A DNA stretch of 64,000 nucleotides from an uncultured Lachnotalea sp. GTDB taxonomy: Bacteria > Bacillota > Clostridia > Lachnospirales > Lachnospiraceae. Where the stretch lies: positions 23,662-87,661 of the forward strand of contig CAMSZT010000010.1 in NCBI GenBank assembly GCA_947066815.1, in the 5' to 3' direction. Both the position numbers and the translations under genes were made by a program. Below the pieces are notes generated by a model. That model did not search any database, had not been told where the DNA came from, and was given only the letters and a program-made list of their open reading frames with translations. Positions 19,280 through 28,871 of this stretch are shown here, piece after piece (the first letter of the stretch is position 1; each line of letters opens with the position of its first letter).

Positions 19280-20272
19280 TCAGTCCCCCCAATACCGTTT
19301 ATTCATACTGCAGGCCCTTATAACTTTTTTCGGCAGCTTCCGGTACCGCTTCCCCAGGAAATACCCCGCATACTTGCAGGCGCTCGTCCAGAAGAGGGCC
19401 GGGAGCAGGAACCCGTTCCCGCCATTGATCAGAGAGAGGGCCGTCGTCTTTACCAGCCGGAGCCCTTCTCCCTCCGAGCGGATCCCTCCGAACACCTCCG
19501 GATGCTCCGCCTGGGAGACCGCCAGATCGAAATTCCGATGGAACTGTGCCGCCCCCGACAGATTGTGGGAGTGGAGGACCCGCGCCTCTGCCGCATAAGT
19601 AATCCCATAGCCGTCCCTCACCGCCCGCCCCGCAAAAATCATATCCTCATTGAAGATCGTCCTCTCCGGAAACCCGCCCCGGGCGAGAAACAGGCTTCTT
19701 TTGTAAAGAGCACAGACATTGGAGGCGAAGAAGGTCTTGATCCCCAGCTCCGGGATGTCTGCCGCGGTCTTGACGCGGCTCTCCTCCGGGTAATTAAAGC
19801 CCCTCGTGTACCGCTCCAAAAGCTTACAGTCCTTTGCCGGAAGCTGGCGGCCGTAGGAGACCAGAAGCTCTACGTCGCCGAGGCGTCCCTCCTCTGCCCC
19901 GCAGAAGGTCCCGCGGAAAGGCTTTAAAAGCTCCTCTGTCAGGAATTCATTTTCCGGCACGGCGTCCTGGGTCATGCAGAGGACAAAGTCACTGTCACAA
20001 AAGCCCATGCCCGCATTCCGGGTGCCGCCGTGGTCGAATTCCTCCCTGGAAAGGAAATGGCATTCCACCGGAATGCGGCTCTCCGAGACCCAGCGTCCAA
20101 ACACCCCCTCCGGCATCTGCCCGGGAAACGGCTTTTCCTCCGTCACCATCAGCACGATCTTTTCCGGAAGGAGCCTCTGCCGGTTCAGCATGTGGAGCAG
20201 ATGTCCCAGCTTTGCGTCCGGCCTGTACACCGGGATCAGGACATCCAGGATCTTTCCTTCTTCCTTTTTCAT
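19280..20272 (-). CDS. glycosyltransferase family 2 (rhamnosyltransferase-like)
   Basis: LDVLIPVYRPDAKLGHLLHMLNRQ...FDHGGTRNAGM...VLCMTQDAVP. Confidence 0.88.
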   Translation of the reverse strand: MKKEEGKILDVLIPVYRPDAKLGHLLHMLNRQRLLPEKIVLMVTEEKPFPGQMPEGVFGRWVSESRIPVECHFLSREEFDHGGTRNAGMGFCDSDFVLCMTQDAVPENEFLTEELLKPFRGTFCGAEEGRLGDVELLVSYGRQLPAKDCKLLERYTRGFNYPEESRVKTAADIPELGIKTFFASNVCALYKRSLFLARGGFPERTIFNEDMIFAGRAVRDGYGITYAAEARVLHSHNLSGAAQFHRNFDLAVSQAEHPEVFGGIRSEGEGLRLVKTTALSLINGGNGFLLPALFWTSACKYAGYFLGKRYRKLPKKVIRACSMNKRYWGD

Positions 20273-20293
20273 CGCCGTTCCCCTATCCCTCTC

Positions 20294-21628
20294 TTACTCT
20301 TCTCTTTCTTTTCGTTCTCCTCTGCCGCGCGAAACGGGGGTGTCCGTTCCCGGATCCGGCCGGGCCCGCCCTGCCGATACGGCCTTCCGGTACTGATGCC
20401 GGAAGCACAGGAAGAGCAGGGCCACAAGGACTGCCATCACTCCCGTGTAGCAGACGGCCCCGCCGAAGATCCCCAGCCTTCCCACCAGCAGGGGGGCCCC
20501 TCCCGCTGCCAGGAGGAAGGCGCTACCGTAGCAGAACAGGATCAGGACCTGCTTTCTCATGGTGGTCAGGGCATAATATAAGAGCATGACCGCCGCGTTG
20601 AAGCCGCCCCCCAGGATCAGGAGCACCAGGGCTGTCCGGTAGGGCGAAAGGTCATGGCCGAACACAAAGGACAGCACCGGAATGCCTAAGAGGAAGGCCC
20701 CCAGGCAGCAGACTGCCGTGAGCCCCGCAATCCCCAGCAGCAGCCTCCCCACCAGGGAACGGAATTTTCCCCATTCTCCCTGCTTACAGCTTGTCCCCAT
20801 GGTCGTCAGGAGGGGCTTGAAGATAAAGCCGCTCAGAAGGTTGATGGTCGAGGTGGGCAGATACAGGTCCGTATAGTAGGTGACCGCCTCCGCGCTCATA
20901 TGGGCGTCAATGGCATATTTGGCCGCATTGCAGATGTAGAGGTACAGGAAGCCGACCACAAAGAGGGCCGTGCAGTCCTTCAGAAGGCCGAACACCTTTT
21001 TCCAGGCTCCGGAGAGAGCGAGAGGCCCGAATTCCCCGATCACCGCCAGGTCGAAGGCGGCAAAGGCGAGCACGGCCGCCGCCACAGCTGCCCCGCTGGC
21101 CACAACGATATCTTTCGACCAGAGCACCGCGAGGATGAACACACTGCCGGAAAAGGCCGTACGGAAGGCCAGGGATTTCCCGGCCACATCCAGCCTCCCC
21201 TGCCGCTGGAATTCTCCCTCGAACACGTCCGCCGCCCCGTCCACCAGCTTATAGAAGCACATGAGCAGAATCACAGTCCCCTTCACCGGCTCCGGCCGCA
21301 GGACACACACATAGATCACCCCGGCGGCGGCCATGGCTGCACTGGTGAGGATCCTGGCCGAAAGATAATCCGGAAAGGAATACTGACCCGAAAGATCCGT
21401 CACCTGAAAAGCCCGCACCTCGTAGTAGCCGATAGTGAGGAGCAGCTGTCCCGTGGTAAAGGCAATGGAAAAGATTCCGGCTGCCGCCTCCCCGGCTGCC
21501 CGCGCCGCCGCCGCAAAGAGCACGATGCTTGCCAGCGCGAAAAGCAGGCTCCCGATCATATTCCAGATCACGTTTTTTCTCCCCTGATCCTCCCCGTTTC
21601 CCAGGATCAGGGCTCTCCACTTCTTCAT
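20294..21628 (-). CDS. polysaccharide flippase (Wzx/MATE-like)
   Basis: 444 aa polytopic; NVIWNMIGSLLFALASIVLFAAAARAAGEAAAGIFSIAFTTGQLLLTIGYYEVRAFQVTD. Confidence 0.8.
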   Translation of the reverse strand: MKKWRALILGNGEDQGRKNVIWNMIGSLLFALASIVLFAAAARAAGEAAAGIFSIAFTTGQLLLTIGYYEVRAFQVTDLSGQYSFPDYLSARILTSAAMAAAGVIYVCVLRPEPVKGTVILLMCFYKLVDGAADVFEGEFQRQGRLDVAGKSLAFRTAFSGSVFILAVLWSKDIVVASGAAVAAAVLAFAAFDLAVIGEFGPLALSGAWKKVFGLLKDCTALFVVGFLYLYICNAAKYAIDAHMSAEAVTYYTDLYLPTSTINLLSGFIFKPLLTTMGTSCKQGEWGKFRSLVGRLLLGIAGLTAVCCLGAFLLGIPVLSFVFGHDLSPYRTALVLLILGGGFNAAVMLLYYALTTMRKQVLILFCYGSAFLLAAGGAPLLVGRLGIFGGAVCYTGVMAVLVALLFLCFRHQYRKAVSAGRARPDPGTDTPVSRGRGERKEREE

Positions 21629-21670
21629 CCGACCAACGATCTCCCTGTCGAAAAAGGCCGCGTCCGGGAC

Positions 21671-22798
21671 TTAAAGCCCGGCCTGCACTCCGAACTCCCG
21701 CTTTGCCGCCTCCAGGGCGGAGCGGATCACCTTGTCCATGTCATAGTACCGATACTCGGCAAGCCTGCCGCCGAAGATCACTTTCTCCTCCCGCTCTGCA
21801 AGCTCCTCGTATCTTTTATAGAGGGCCTGGTTCTTCTCATCGTTGACCGGGTAATAGGGCTCCATGCCCTCCTCCCAGGCCGCCGGGTACTCCCTGGTCA
21901 CCACAGTCCTCGGAATCTCCCGGTAGTCTCTGGTGCAGTCGAAATGCTTGTGCTCGATGGTCCTGGTATAGGGCACCTCCCTGGCCGTATGGTTGACCAC
22001 GGCCACCCCCTGATGATTGTCCGTGTCGTAGACGTCATCCTCAAACCGGAGGCTCCGGTATTCCAGCCTGCCGAAGCAGCAGCCGAAATAGGCGTCCAGG
22101 GCGCCGGTGTAGATCACCCGCTCTCCCATGGCGTCAAACCGCTCCTGATCCGCCAGGTAATCCGTCTTCAGCAGCACGTCACAGCCCGCAAACAGCTTCT
22201 CCGTCAGCCCGTTGTAGCCGCCGATGGGGATCCCCTGATAGGGATCGTTGAAATAATTGTTGTCATAGGTGTAGCGGACCGGGAGCCGGCGGATGATAAA
22301 GCTGGGAAGCTCCTTACAGTCCCTGCCCCACTGCTTCTCCGTGTAGCCCTTGATCAGCTTCTCATAAATATCCGTTCCCACCAGGGAGATGGCCTGTTCC
22401 TCCAGGTTGGCCGGTGTCCCGGTGACGCCGGATCTCTGCGCCTCGATCTTCTCCATGGCCTCCTTCGGCGTGGTCACACCCCACAGCCTGCTGAAGGTGT
22501 TCATGTTGAAGGGCATGTTGTACATCTCCCCCCGGTAGTTGGCCACCGGACAGTTGGTGTAGCGGTTGAACTCCACAAGGCCGTTCACAAACTGCCACAC
22601 TTCCCGGTCGGAGGTGTGGAAGATGTGGGCCCCGTAGCGGTGGACCGGGATCCCGTCCACATCCTCACAGTAGAGATTCCCCCCCAGATGGGGCCGCCTC
22701 TCCACCACCAGGCAGCTCTTTCCCTGTTTCACGGCATGAAAAGCCATCACTCCGCCGAACAGCCCGCCGCCCACGATCACATAATCATACTTTTTCAT
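21671..22798 (-). CDS. glf: UDP-galactopyranose mutase
   Basis: MKKYDYVIVGGGLFGGVMAFHAVKQGKSCLVVERRPHLGGNLYCEDVDGIPVHRYGAHIFHT. Confidence 0.95.
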   Translation of the reverse strand: MKKYDYVIVGGGLFGGVMAFHAVKQGKSCLVVERRPHLGGNLYCEDVDGIPVHRYGAHIFHTSDREVWQFVNGLVEFNRYTNCPVANYRGEMYNMPFNMNTFSRLWGVTTPKEAMEKIEAQRSGVTGTPANLEEQAISLVGTDIYEKLIKGYTEKQWGRDCKELPSFIIRRLPVRYTYDNNYFNDPYQGIPIGGYNGLTEKLFAGCDVLLKTDYLADQERFDAMGERVIYTGALDAYFGCCFGRLEYRSLRFEDDVYDTDNHQGVAVVNHTAREVPYTRTIEHKHFDCTRDYREIPRTVVTREYPAAWEEGMEPYYPVNDEKNQALYKRYEELAEREEKVIFGGRLAEYRYYDMDKVIRSALEAAKREFGVQAGL

Positions 22799-22817
22799 AA
22801 AAAGTTCTTCCTTTCGC

Positions 22818-22847
22818 AAGGACTCCGGCCCAAAGGCCGGAGTCCTT
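22818..22847 (-). terminator. strong intergenic hairpin between leuA and glf (terminator or leader structure)
   Basis: AAGGACTCCGGCC-CAAA-GGCCGGAGTCCTT, perfect 13-bp stem. The U-run is clearer on the + strand, so direction is uncertain. Confidence 0.6.
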
Positions 22848-22925
22848 TTCGTCCTGTCAAACTTTATGGAGGCTCAAGCAAACCCCTTTCCTTTTCATAA
22901 TGGTGCCGAGAAAGCGGCATTGGGG

Positions 22926-24581
22926 TTACTTGAACAGCCGGTTCAGGCCGCTGAACAGCGCCCGGTGGGAGGCCCTGGTGATGTTGGGGCTCACGCCGAC
23001 GCCGTGGGTGACCTTCCCGGTCTTCACATCCATGACCTTGATATAAGCCGCCGCCTGGGCATGGGAACCCTCACCCAGTGCATGCTCCGAATAATCCAAC
23101 ACCTTCACATGGACGCCCGTGGTCTGCTCGATTGCCTCCCGCACCGCGTCGATGGGTCCGTTCCCGATCCCTGTGGCCGACCGGATGGAACCGCCGTACT
23201 TGAAGGTCAGCTTCGCCCTGGTATCCACCTCTCCCACATCCGTGGTCTCGCAGCGGATAAAATTGAAGGGCTCCTTGGCTGCCAGATACTCGCTCTTGAA
23301 GAGTTCCATGATCTGCTCCGGCGCCACCTCCCCGTGGGCCTCGGCCACCGTCTGGACCACGTCGGCAAACTCCTTGTGCATGTCCTTGGGCAGCTTGAAG
23401 CCATAGAAGGTATCCATGACGAAGGCCACGCCGCCCTTGCCGGACTGGCTGTTGATGCGGACGATGGGCTCGTAATCCCGCCCCAGGTCAGCAGGATCCA
23501 CCGGGAGATAAGGGACCTCCCAGTAGGGGTTATTCCTGGCCTTCATGGCCTTTACACCCTTGTTGATGGCATCCTGATGGGAACCGGAGAAGGCCGTGAA
23601 CACCAGCTTCCCGGCGTAAGGATGCCTGGGATCAATCTCCATCTTGGTGCAGCGCTCATAAACATCCGCGATCTCTCTAATATTTTCAATGTTTAACTCC
23701 GGATCGATCCCCTGGGTAAACATATTGTAGGCAACAGTCAGAACATCCACATTCCCGGTCCGCTCTCCGTTCCCGAACAGGGTCCCCTCCACCCGGTCCG
23801 CCCCGGCGAGGAGCGCCAGCTCCGTGGCGGCCACGCCGCTCCCCCGGTCGTTGTGGGGATGGACGCTCAGGATGATGGACTCCCTGTCTTTGAAATGGGT
23901 GTGCATCCACTCGATCTGATCCGCATAGACATTGGGTGTCGTCATCTCCACCGTGGCCGGGAGATTGACGATCATCGGATGCTCCCTCGTGGGGCCCCAG
24001 GCCTCCTGGACCGCGGTGCAGACCTCGAGGGCATAGTCAAGCTCCGTCCCCGTAAAGCTCTCCGGAGAATACTCCAGCACGATCTCCCCGTCAAAGGAGG
24101 CCGCCCGCTCCTTCACCATCCGGGTCCCGTCGACGGCGATCTGCTTGATCTGCTCTCTGTCCATGCCGAAGACCACATCCCTCTGGAGGGTGGAGGTGGA
24201 ATTATAGATATGCACCACCGCCCGTTTGATCCCCTGAAGGGACTCAAAGGTCCGGTCGATCAGGGGCTCCCTGCACTGCACCAGCACCTGCACCAGCACA
24301 TCGTCGGGGATCAGCCGCCGGTCCACCAGCTGCCTCAGAAAATCGTATTCGATCTGGGAAGCCGCCGGAAAACCGATCTCGATCTCCTTAAATCCCAGCT
24401 TCACCAGGAGGTTGAACATCTCGATCTTCTCTTCCACCACCATGGGCTCAATGAGCGCCTGGTTGCCGTCCCGAAGATCCACACTGCACCAGACGGGCGC
24501 CTTCTCGATCTGCTTCCCCGGCCAGGTGCGCTCCGGAAGATCCACAACGGGTACTCTCTTATATCTCTGATAATGTAACAT
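22926..24581 (-). CDS. leuA: 2-isopropylmalate synthase
   Basis: MLHYQRYKRVPVVDLPERTWPGKQIEKAPVWCSVDLRDGNQALIEPM...VHPHNDRGSGVAATELALLAGADRVEGTLFGNGERTGN. Confidence 0.95.
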   Translation of the reverse strand: MLHYQRYKRVPVVDLPERTWPGKQIEKAPVWCSVDLRDGNQALIEPMVVEEKIEMFNLLVKLGFKEIEIGFPAASQIEYDFLRQLVDRRLIPDDVLVQVLVQCREPLIDRTFESLQGIKRAVVHIYNSTSTLQRDVVFGMDREQIKQIAVDGTRMVKERAASFDGEIVLEYSPESFTGTELDYALEVCTAVQEAWGPTREHPMIVNLPATVEMTTPNVYADQIEWMHTHFKDRESIILSVHPHNDRGSGVAATELALLAGADRVEGTLFGNGERTGNVDVLTVAYNMFTQGIDPELNIENIREIADVYERCTKMEIDPRHPYAGKLVFTAFSGSHQDAINKGVKAMKARNNPYWEVPYLPVDPADLGRDYEPIVRINSQSGKGGVAFVMDTFYGFKLPKDMHKEFADVVQTVAEAHGEVAPEQIMELFKSEYLAAKEPFNFIRCETTDVGEVDTRAKLTFKYGGSIRSATGIGNGPIDAVREAIEQTTGVHVKVLDYSEHALGEGSHAQAAAYIKVMDVKTGKVTHGVGVSPNITRASHRALFSGLNRLFK

Positions 24582-24885
24582 GATCTATCATCCTCTCTTT
24601 CTCACATACATTCTGTCCTGTTTTCTTTTCCATCCATATCCTGTGGGATACATAGTCGATAGATCACACCGTACTTCCTTATTATATACATCTTGGTCTT
24701 TGAGCTGCCTTTTTCTGTCCCAGCCCCATCTGTCATCATTCCCATCTGTCTTTATTTTTTATCAAATAGGGGAAACTCTTCCCTTGCCATTTTTTCAGTA
24801 TAGCATACCTGCCCCCAGATTACAATCCGGTTTTTTCCATTTTCTCGGCCGCCCATCCTGTTTTATCGCGGTCCGTGCGGCGGTA

Positions 24886-25614
24886 TCAGTCCGTCTCTGT
24901 TTTCAGCCGTTCATTGACCCTCTCGGCGATCTCCCCCATCTTCTCCTCCAGATAAGGGCCCGGGCACTCCGTATCTTCCTTAAACATCTTATGGATGGTC
25001 AGATTCCCTGTCTCATCTCCGGTGAAGGAAAGCTCCCTGATCCCGTTCCGCTCACAGATATCCGTACAGAGATCGATCAGAGCCTCGTAGGCCGCGCTCC
25101 CCACATGCCAGTCGCCCCCGATCTCGTCGTTGGCCACCTCGATGGTCACCGCCTGATCATCGTTCTCCCTGCTGCTGGAGGTCCAGGCCCGGTTTTCCTC
25201 CTCCACATAGAGGGCGACCCTGCCGTCGCCGCCGACGGCATAATTGGCGGAGGCCCTCCTGTCCCGCTCGCCGAAGGCCTTTCCCAGCTCCTCCAGCCCC
25301 AGATCCCCGGCCATATGGTGGATCGTGATCTTCCTGATCTCACTCCTCCTGGGAAAATCCGCATTGGGGGACAGATAGACATAGTCCGTCAGCGGACTGT
25401 TTCTCGCCTTCACGGCCTCCCGCTCTGCCTCTGTCAGTTCCCTTCCCACCGTATCCGGAAGCCTGGTATCCGACCTCAGGCACAGAACCAGGACCACAAC
25501 GGAAAGGACCACGAAGCCTGCCAGAAGAAGCCATACGCTCAGGAATTTCTTTTTGTCGTCCATCCTCCCCTCTCCCTTCTGCAAGATTTCCCGTTCCTCC
25601 ATAGTCCAATCCAT
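24886..25614 (-). CDS. N-acetylmuramoyl-L-alanine amidase (Amidase_2-like), N-terminal TM anchor
   Basis: ITIHHMAGDLGLEELGKAF...ANYAVGGDGRVALYVEEENRAWTSSS...AVTIEVANDEIGGDWHV. Confidence 0.88.
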   Translation of the reverse strand: MDWTMEEREILQKGEGRMDDKKKFLSVWLLLAGFVVLSVVVLVLCLRSDTRLPDTVGRELTEAEREAVKARNSPLTDYVYLSPNADFPRRSEIRKITIHHMAGDLGLEELGKAFGERDRRASANYAVGGDGRVALYVEEENRAWTSSSRENDDQAVTIEVANDEIGGDWHVGSAAYEALIDLCTDICERNGIRELSFTGDETGNLTIHKMFKEDTECPGPYLEEKMGEIAERVNERLKTETD

Positions 25615-25654
25615 TATATCCGGTCTTTCTGACCACTGTCAAGGCGATTTTCCG

Positions 25655-25683
25655 TTGAGTTTCCCTCTGACCCCTGCTACAAT
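25655..25683 (+). promoter_or_regulatory. candidate promoter of the two-component system operon
   Basis: TTGAGT-N17-TACAAT with extended -10 TG, upstream of the response regulator. Confidence 0.6.
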
Positions 25684-25804
25684 AGGATTTAAGATTTTTA
25701 TAAGAAACAGCCCCGGATTCTTCTAAGAATCCTGTTTTATAATACAGGCAGGCTGAAGGAAGGGCGGGAAGGCATCCCGCCCGCGAGTCAGAGGAGATAC
25801 CGAT

Positions 25805-26515
25805 ATGAACGAATGTGTACTGGTGGTTGACGATGACAGGGAGATCGTGCGGGCCATTGCCCTGCTTCTGGAAAAGGAAGGCTATCAGGTGTGCAAGGCC
25901 TACGACGGCATGGGGGCGCTGCGGGTCCTGGCAGAGCAGCCCATCCGGCTCATCATCATGGATGTGATGATGCCGAAGCTTGACGGGCTCTCGGCCATGA
26001 TGCGGATCCGGGAGCGGAAAAATCTTCCGATCATCCTTCTGAGTGCCAAGACGGAGGAGACGGACAAGGTGCTGGGGCTCTCCATGGGAGCCGACGATTA
26101 CGTCGCCAAACCCTTCCATCCGGCGGAGCTTACCGCCAGGGTCAGAAGCCACCTGCGCCGCTACACCTATCTCGGCGACATCAACGCCAGACAGGAATCC
26201 GACGAGCTCTGGAACGGGCGGCTCTGTTACCGGCCGGGTGAACGGACCCTCTATGCAGACGGAGAACCGGTAAAGCTCACCGCCACGGAAACGAAGATCG
26301 TCGATCTTCTCATGCGCAACCGGGGCAGGATCTTTCCGGCCGAGGAGATCTATGAGCGGATCTGGGAGGAGCCCTCTTTCTCTCCGGAAAACACCGTCAT
26401 GGTACACATCCGCCATATCCGGGAAAAGATCGAACTCAATCCGAAGGAGCCGGAATACTTAAAGGTGGTGTGGGGTATTGGATACAAAATGGAAAAGATC
26501 GAAACTCATTTTTAG
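25805..26515 (+). CDS. OmpR-family response regulator
   Basis: VLVVDDDREIVRAIALLLEKEGYQV...LIIMDVMMPKLDG...LGLSMGADDYVAKPF; winged-helix C-terminus VMVHIRHIREKIE. Confidence 0.95.
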   Translation: MNECVLVVDDDREIVRAIALLLEKEGYQVCKAYDGMGALRVLAEQPIRLIIMDVMMPKLDGLSAMMRIRERKNLPIILLSAKTEETDKVLGLSMGADDYVAKPFHPAELTARVRSHLRRYTYLGDINARQESDELWNGRLCYRPGERTLYADGEPVKLTATETKIVDLLMRNRGRIFPAEEIYERIWEEPSFSPENTVMVHIRHIREKIELNPKEPEYLKVVWGIGYKMEKIETHF

Positions 26516-28871
26516 CTTTGCGGCATTCTTTCTCGGAATGACCTTATTCATCAACAGCCTTCTCTCTGTGATCGGCATCGCAGTCTCCTCCGGGGGAGCT
26601 GCCCTTGACTGGCAGGGGACTTATCAGGACACGGCGGCCTTTCGCAGCTGCATGGCCGATTACCTGGAGGTCTTCCTCGGCATCGCCACCGGCGGAAAGG
26701 GCTGGAGGTCCTACGGGACAGCCGGCCAGTACGGGGACAGTCTCGCCGAAGGTTCTTCCTCCGAGGACCTCCTGGCAGAATATTACGACATCCTCTCCGG
26801 AACCGGCGGCGCCATCGTACAGGAGAAGGCTGAGACAGAATGGGAGTACTGGCCGGAGGCGGAAGCCCTGGAGGAGTCCGTCGTCTCCGTCCCCCAGGTA
26901 GAGCAGGACTTCCAAGACTGGTGGGGCAATTATCACGACGGTTACTGGTCCTCCTCCTCGGAAAAAAGCTTTATGCGGGAGGCCGCCCGGAACAAAAACC
27001 TCCGCTACGCCATCGTCCGTTACAACAAGCTTCTCTATACCAATATAGACGGCCTGAAAAAGCAGACGGGATCGCTCCTGGACAACCTGGACTTTGAAGA
27101 GCAGCTCTCCCCGGAAGAATACAACTTCATCCTCTGGTTCAATAAGGACGACGACGGCAAAACGCGGATCTTCCGGGACGGAGCGGAGCTTGAGATCTAC
27201 GGGGACGGCATGTACACCCCGAACAAGCGCTGGTTCGTGCCGGGTTATACCAACTTTAACGTGGACCGGGCCGCCGAGGACACCGTGATCTTTTTGGCGG
27301 CGGCCAGGGAACCGAAGCTCTACGTGTCGGGAGATTATTCGGAATACGGGACCGGCCAGTATGGAGGACGGCTGTACTCCCTCTATGAGAACCAGAGGGA
27401 GGCAAAAAAAGAGCTCCAAAGGGCCGGCATTCTGCTCGGGGCGTCTCTCCTGCTCCTGCTCTCTGCCTTCTTTTTCCGGAAAGACCGGCGTCTGGCAGAG
27501 GCCGCCGTCGGCCGCCTGACGGGAAAGCTGTGGCTGGAGGCCAAGGTCCTTCTGTTCCTGATCCTCCCCCTGATCCTCGGCCTTTCCGGTGTCAGGCGGG
27601 TCCTCGCAGGCATTCTGTCCCTGCTCCGTTATGGGACAGGAGCCCTTGACTACATGCAGAACGCCTGCGTTTCCCTGTTCGAAAACCGGGCGGCCGTCAC
27701 GGCCTGCTTCTGGCTCCTTTACCTGTGGTTCCTGGACCGGAAGGCCAATAAAGGACAGCAGAAAAAACCTCTGGTCACCGGACTTCTCACCGGAGACCTG
27801 GCCCTTCCGGTCCAGAAGCGGATGATCCGCAGGTACCGTCTGAGCCTGGCTGTCTGGCTGCTGATACCGGCCCTCTGCCTTGCGGCCCTTTTCCTGCCGG
27901 CACGGGGGTACCTGGGGTGGGCCTTTTCCCGCCATCCTCTGCCCTTCCTTTTCTTTGTCCTGGCATATCTGGCCTTTGGGGCCGCCGGTGTTTTCTGGCT
28001 GAAAAAGAACCGCCGGCTGGCCGAGGATCTGGGAGCCTTCTTCGGACAGGTGGACGCCGTCCGGAACGGAGATCTGACAGAGCCTCTGATCCTCCCGGAG
28101 GACACGGAGCTTGCAAAGGTAAAGGACAGCCTCAATGCGATCCAAAACGGCCTGGAGACCGCCCTCCAGGAAAAGCTTCGCAGCGAGCAGATGAAAGTGG
28201 AGCTGGTCGCCAACGTGTCCCACGACATCAAGACTCCGCTCACTTCCATCATCAGCTACGTGGAGCTCTTAAAGCAGGAGGAAGAGCTGCCGGAACATGT
28301 TAAGGAATTTATCCAGATTCTGGGAGAAAAGTCGGAGCGGTTAAAGACCATCGTACAGGATGTGTTCGAGATCAGCAAGGCGGCCTCCGGCCAACTCCCC
28401 GTCGAGCCGGAAAACCTGGATCTCGGAAAGCTCCTGCGCCAGACCCTGGCAGACATGGATGCCCAGATCCGGCAGAGCGGGCTCCTCATGAAGGTCTCCC
28501 TGCCGGAGGAGCCGGTCTTTCTCTTCGCGGACGGCCAGCGGCTGTACCGAGTGTTCCAGAACCTGATCCAGAATGCCCTCTCCTACTCCCTGGAGGGCTC
28601 CCGCGTCTTCCTCACGTTAAAGACGGAGGGGAGCGTGGCCCTGGTGACCATCCGGAATACCTCCGCCGGAGAGCTGGACGGATCCGTGAACTTTTCCGAG
28701 CGGTTCGTCCGCGGCGACGCGAGCCGCACCGACGGCGGCAGCGGGCTGGGCCTCTCCATCGCAAAGAGCTTTACGGAGGCCTGCGGCGGGACCCTGCGGA
28801 TCACCACGGACGCCGACCTCTTCACCGTGACCACGGCCTTCCCCGTCTGCCAAGTCTCCCCCGGCCCGTAG
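26478..28871 (+). CDS. sensor histidine kinase
   Basis: ANVSHDIKTPLTSIISYVELL (H-box), NLIQNALSYS (N-box), GGSGLGLSIAKS (G-box). Confidence 0.95.
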   Translation: MDTKWKRSKLIFSFAAFFLGMTLFINSLLSVIGIAVSSGGAALDWQGTYQDTAAFRSCMADYLEVFLGIATGGKGWRSYGTAGQYGDSLAEGSSSEDLLAEYYDILSGTGGAIVQEKAETEWEYWPEAEALEESVVSVPQVEQDFQDWWGNYHDGYWSSSSEKSFMREAARNKNLRYAIVRYNKLLYTNIDGLKKQTGSLLDNLDFEEQLSPEEYNFILWFNKDDDGKTRIFRDGAELEIYGDGMYTPNKRWFVPGYTNFNVDRAAEDTVIFLAAAREPKLYVSGDYSEYGTGQYGGRLYSLYENQREAKKELQRAGILLGASLLLLLSAFFFRKDRRLAEAAVGRLTGKLWLEAKVLLFLILPLILGLSGVRRVLAGILSLLRYGTGALDYMQNACVSLFENRAAVTACFWLLYLWFLDRKANKGQQKKPLVTGLLTGDLALPVQKRMIRRYRLSLAVWLLIPALCLAALFLPARGYLGWAFSRHPLPFLFFVLAYLAFGAAGVFWLKKNRRLAEDLGAFFGQVDAVRNGDLTEPLILPEDTELAKVKDSLNAIQNGLETALQEKLRSEQMKVELVANVSHDIKTPLTSIISYVELLKQEEELPEHVKEFIQILGEKSERLKTIVQDVFEISKAASGQLPVEPENLDLGKLLRQTLADMDAQIRQSGLLMKVSLPEEPVFLFADGQRLYRVFQNLIQNALSYSLEGSRVFLTLKTEGSVALVTIRNTSAGELDGSVNFSERFVRGDASRTDGGSGLGLSIAKSFTEACGGTLRITTDADLFTVTTAFPVCQVSPGP

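Noticed and set aside
20900-22900. 666-aa + strand ORF opposite flippase/glf
   Set aside because: Antisense of two well-supported minus-strand genes; composition typical of a GC-rich shadow frame.
25340-26416. 358-aa minus ORF across the amidase promoter and response regulator
   Set aside because: Antisense to a clear OmpR-type regulator and runs into the amidase in another frame.
26544-28223. 559-aa minus ORF opposite the histidine kinase
   Set aside because: The + strand HK has H, N and G boxes; the antisense frame has no motif support.
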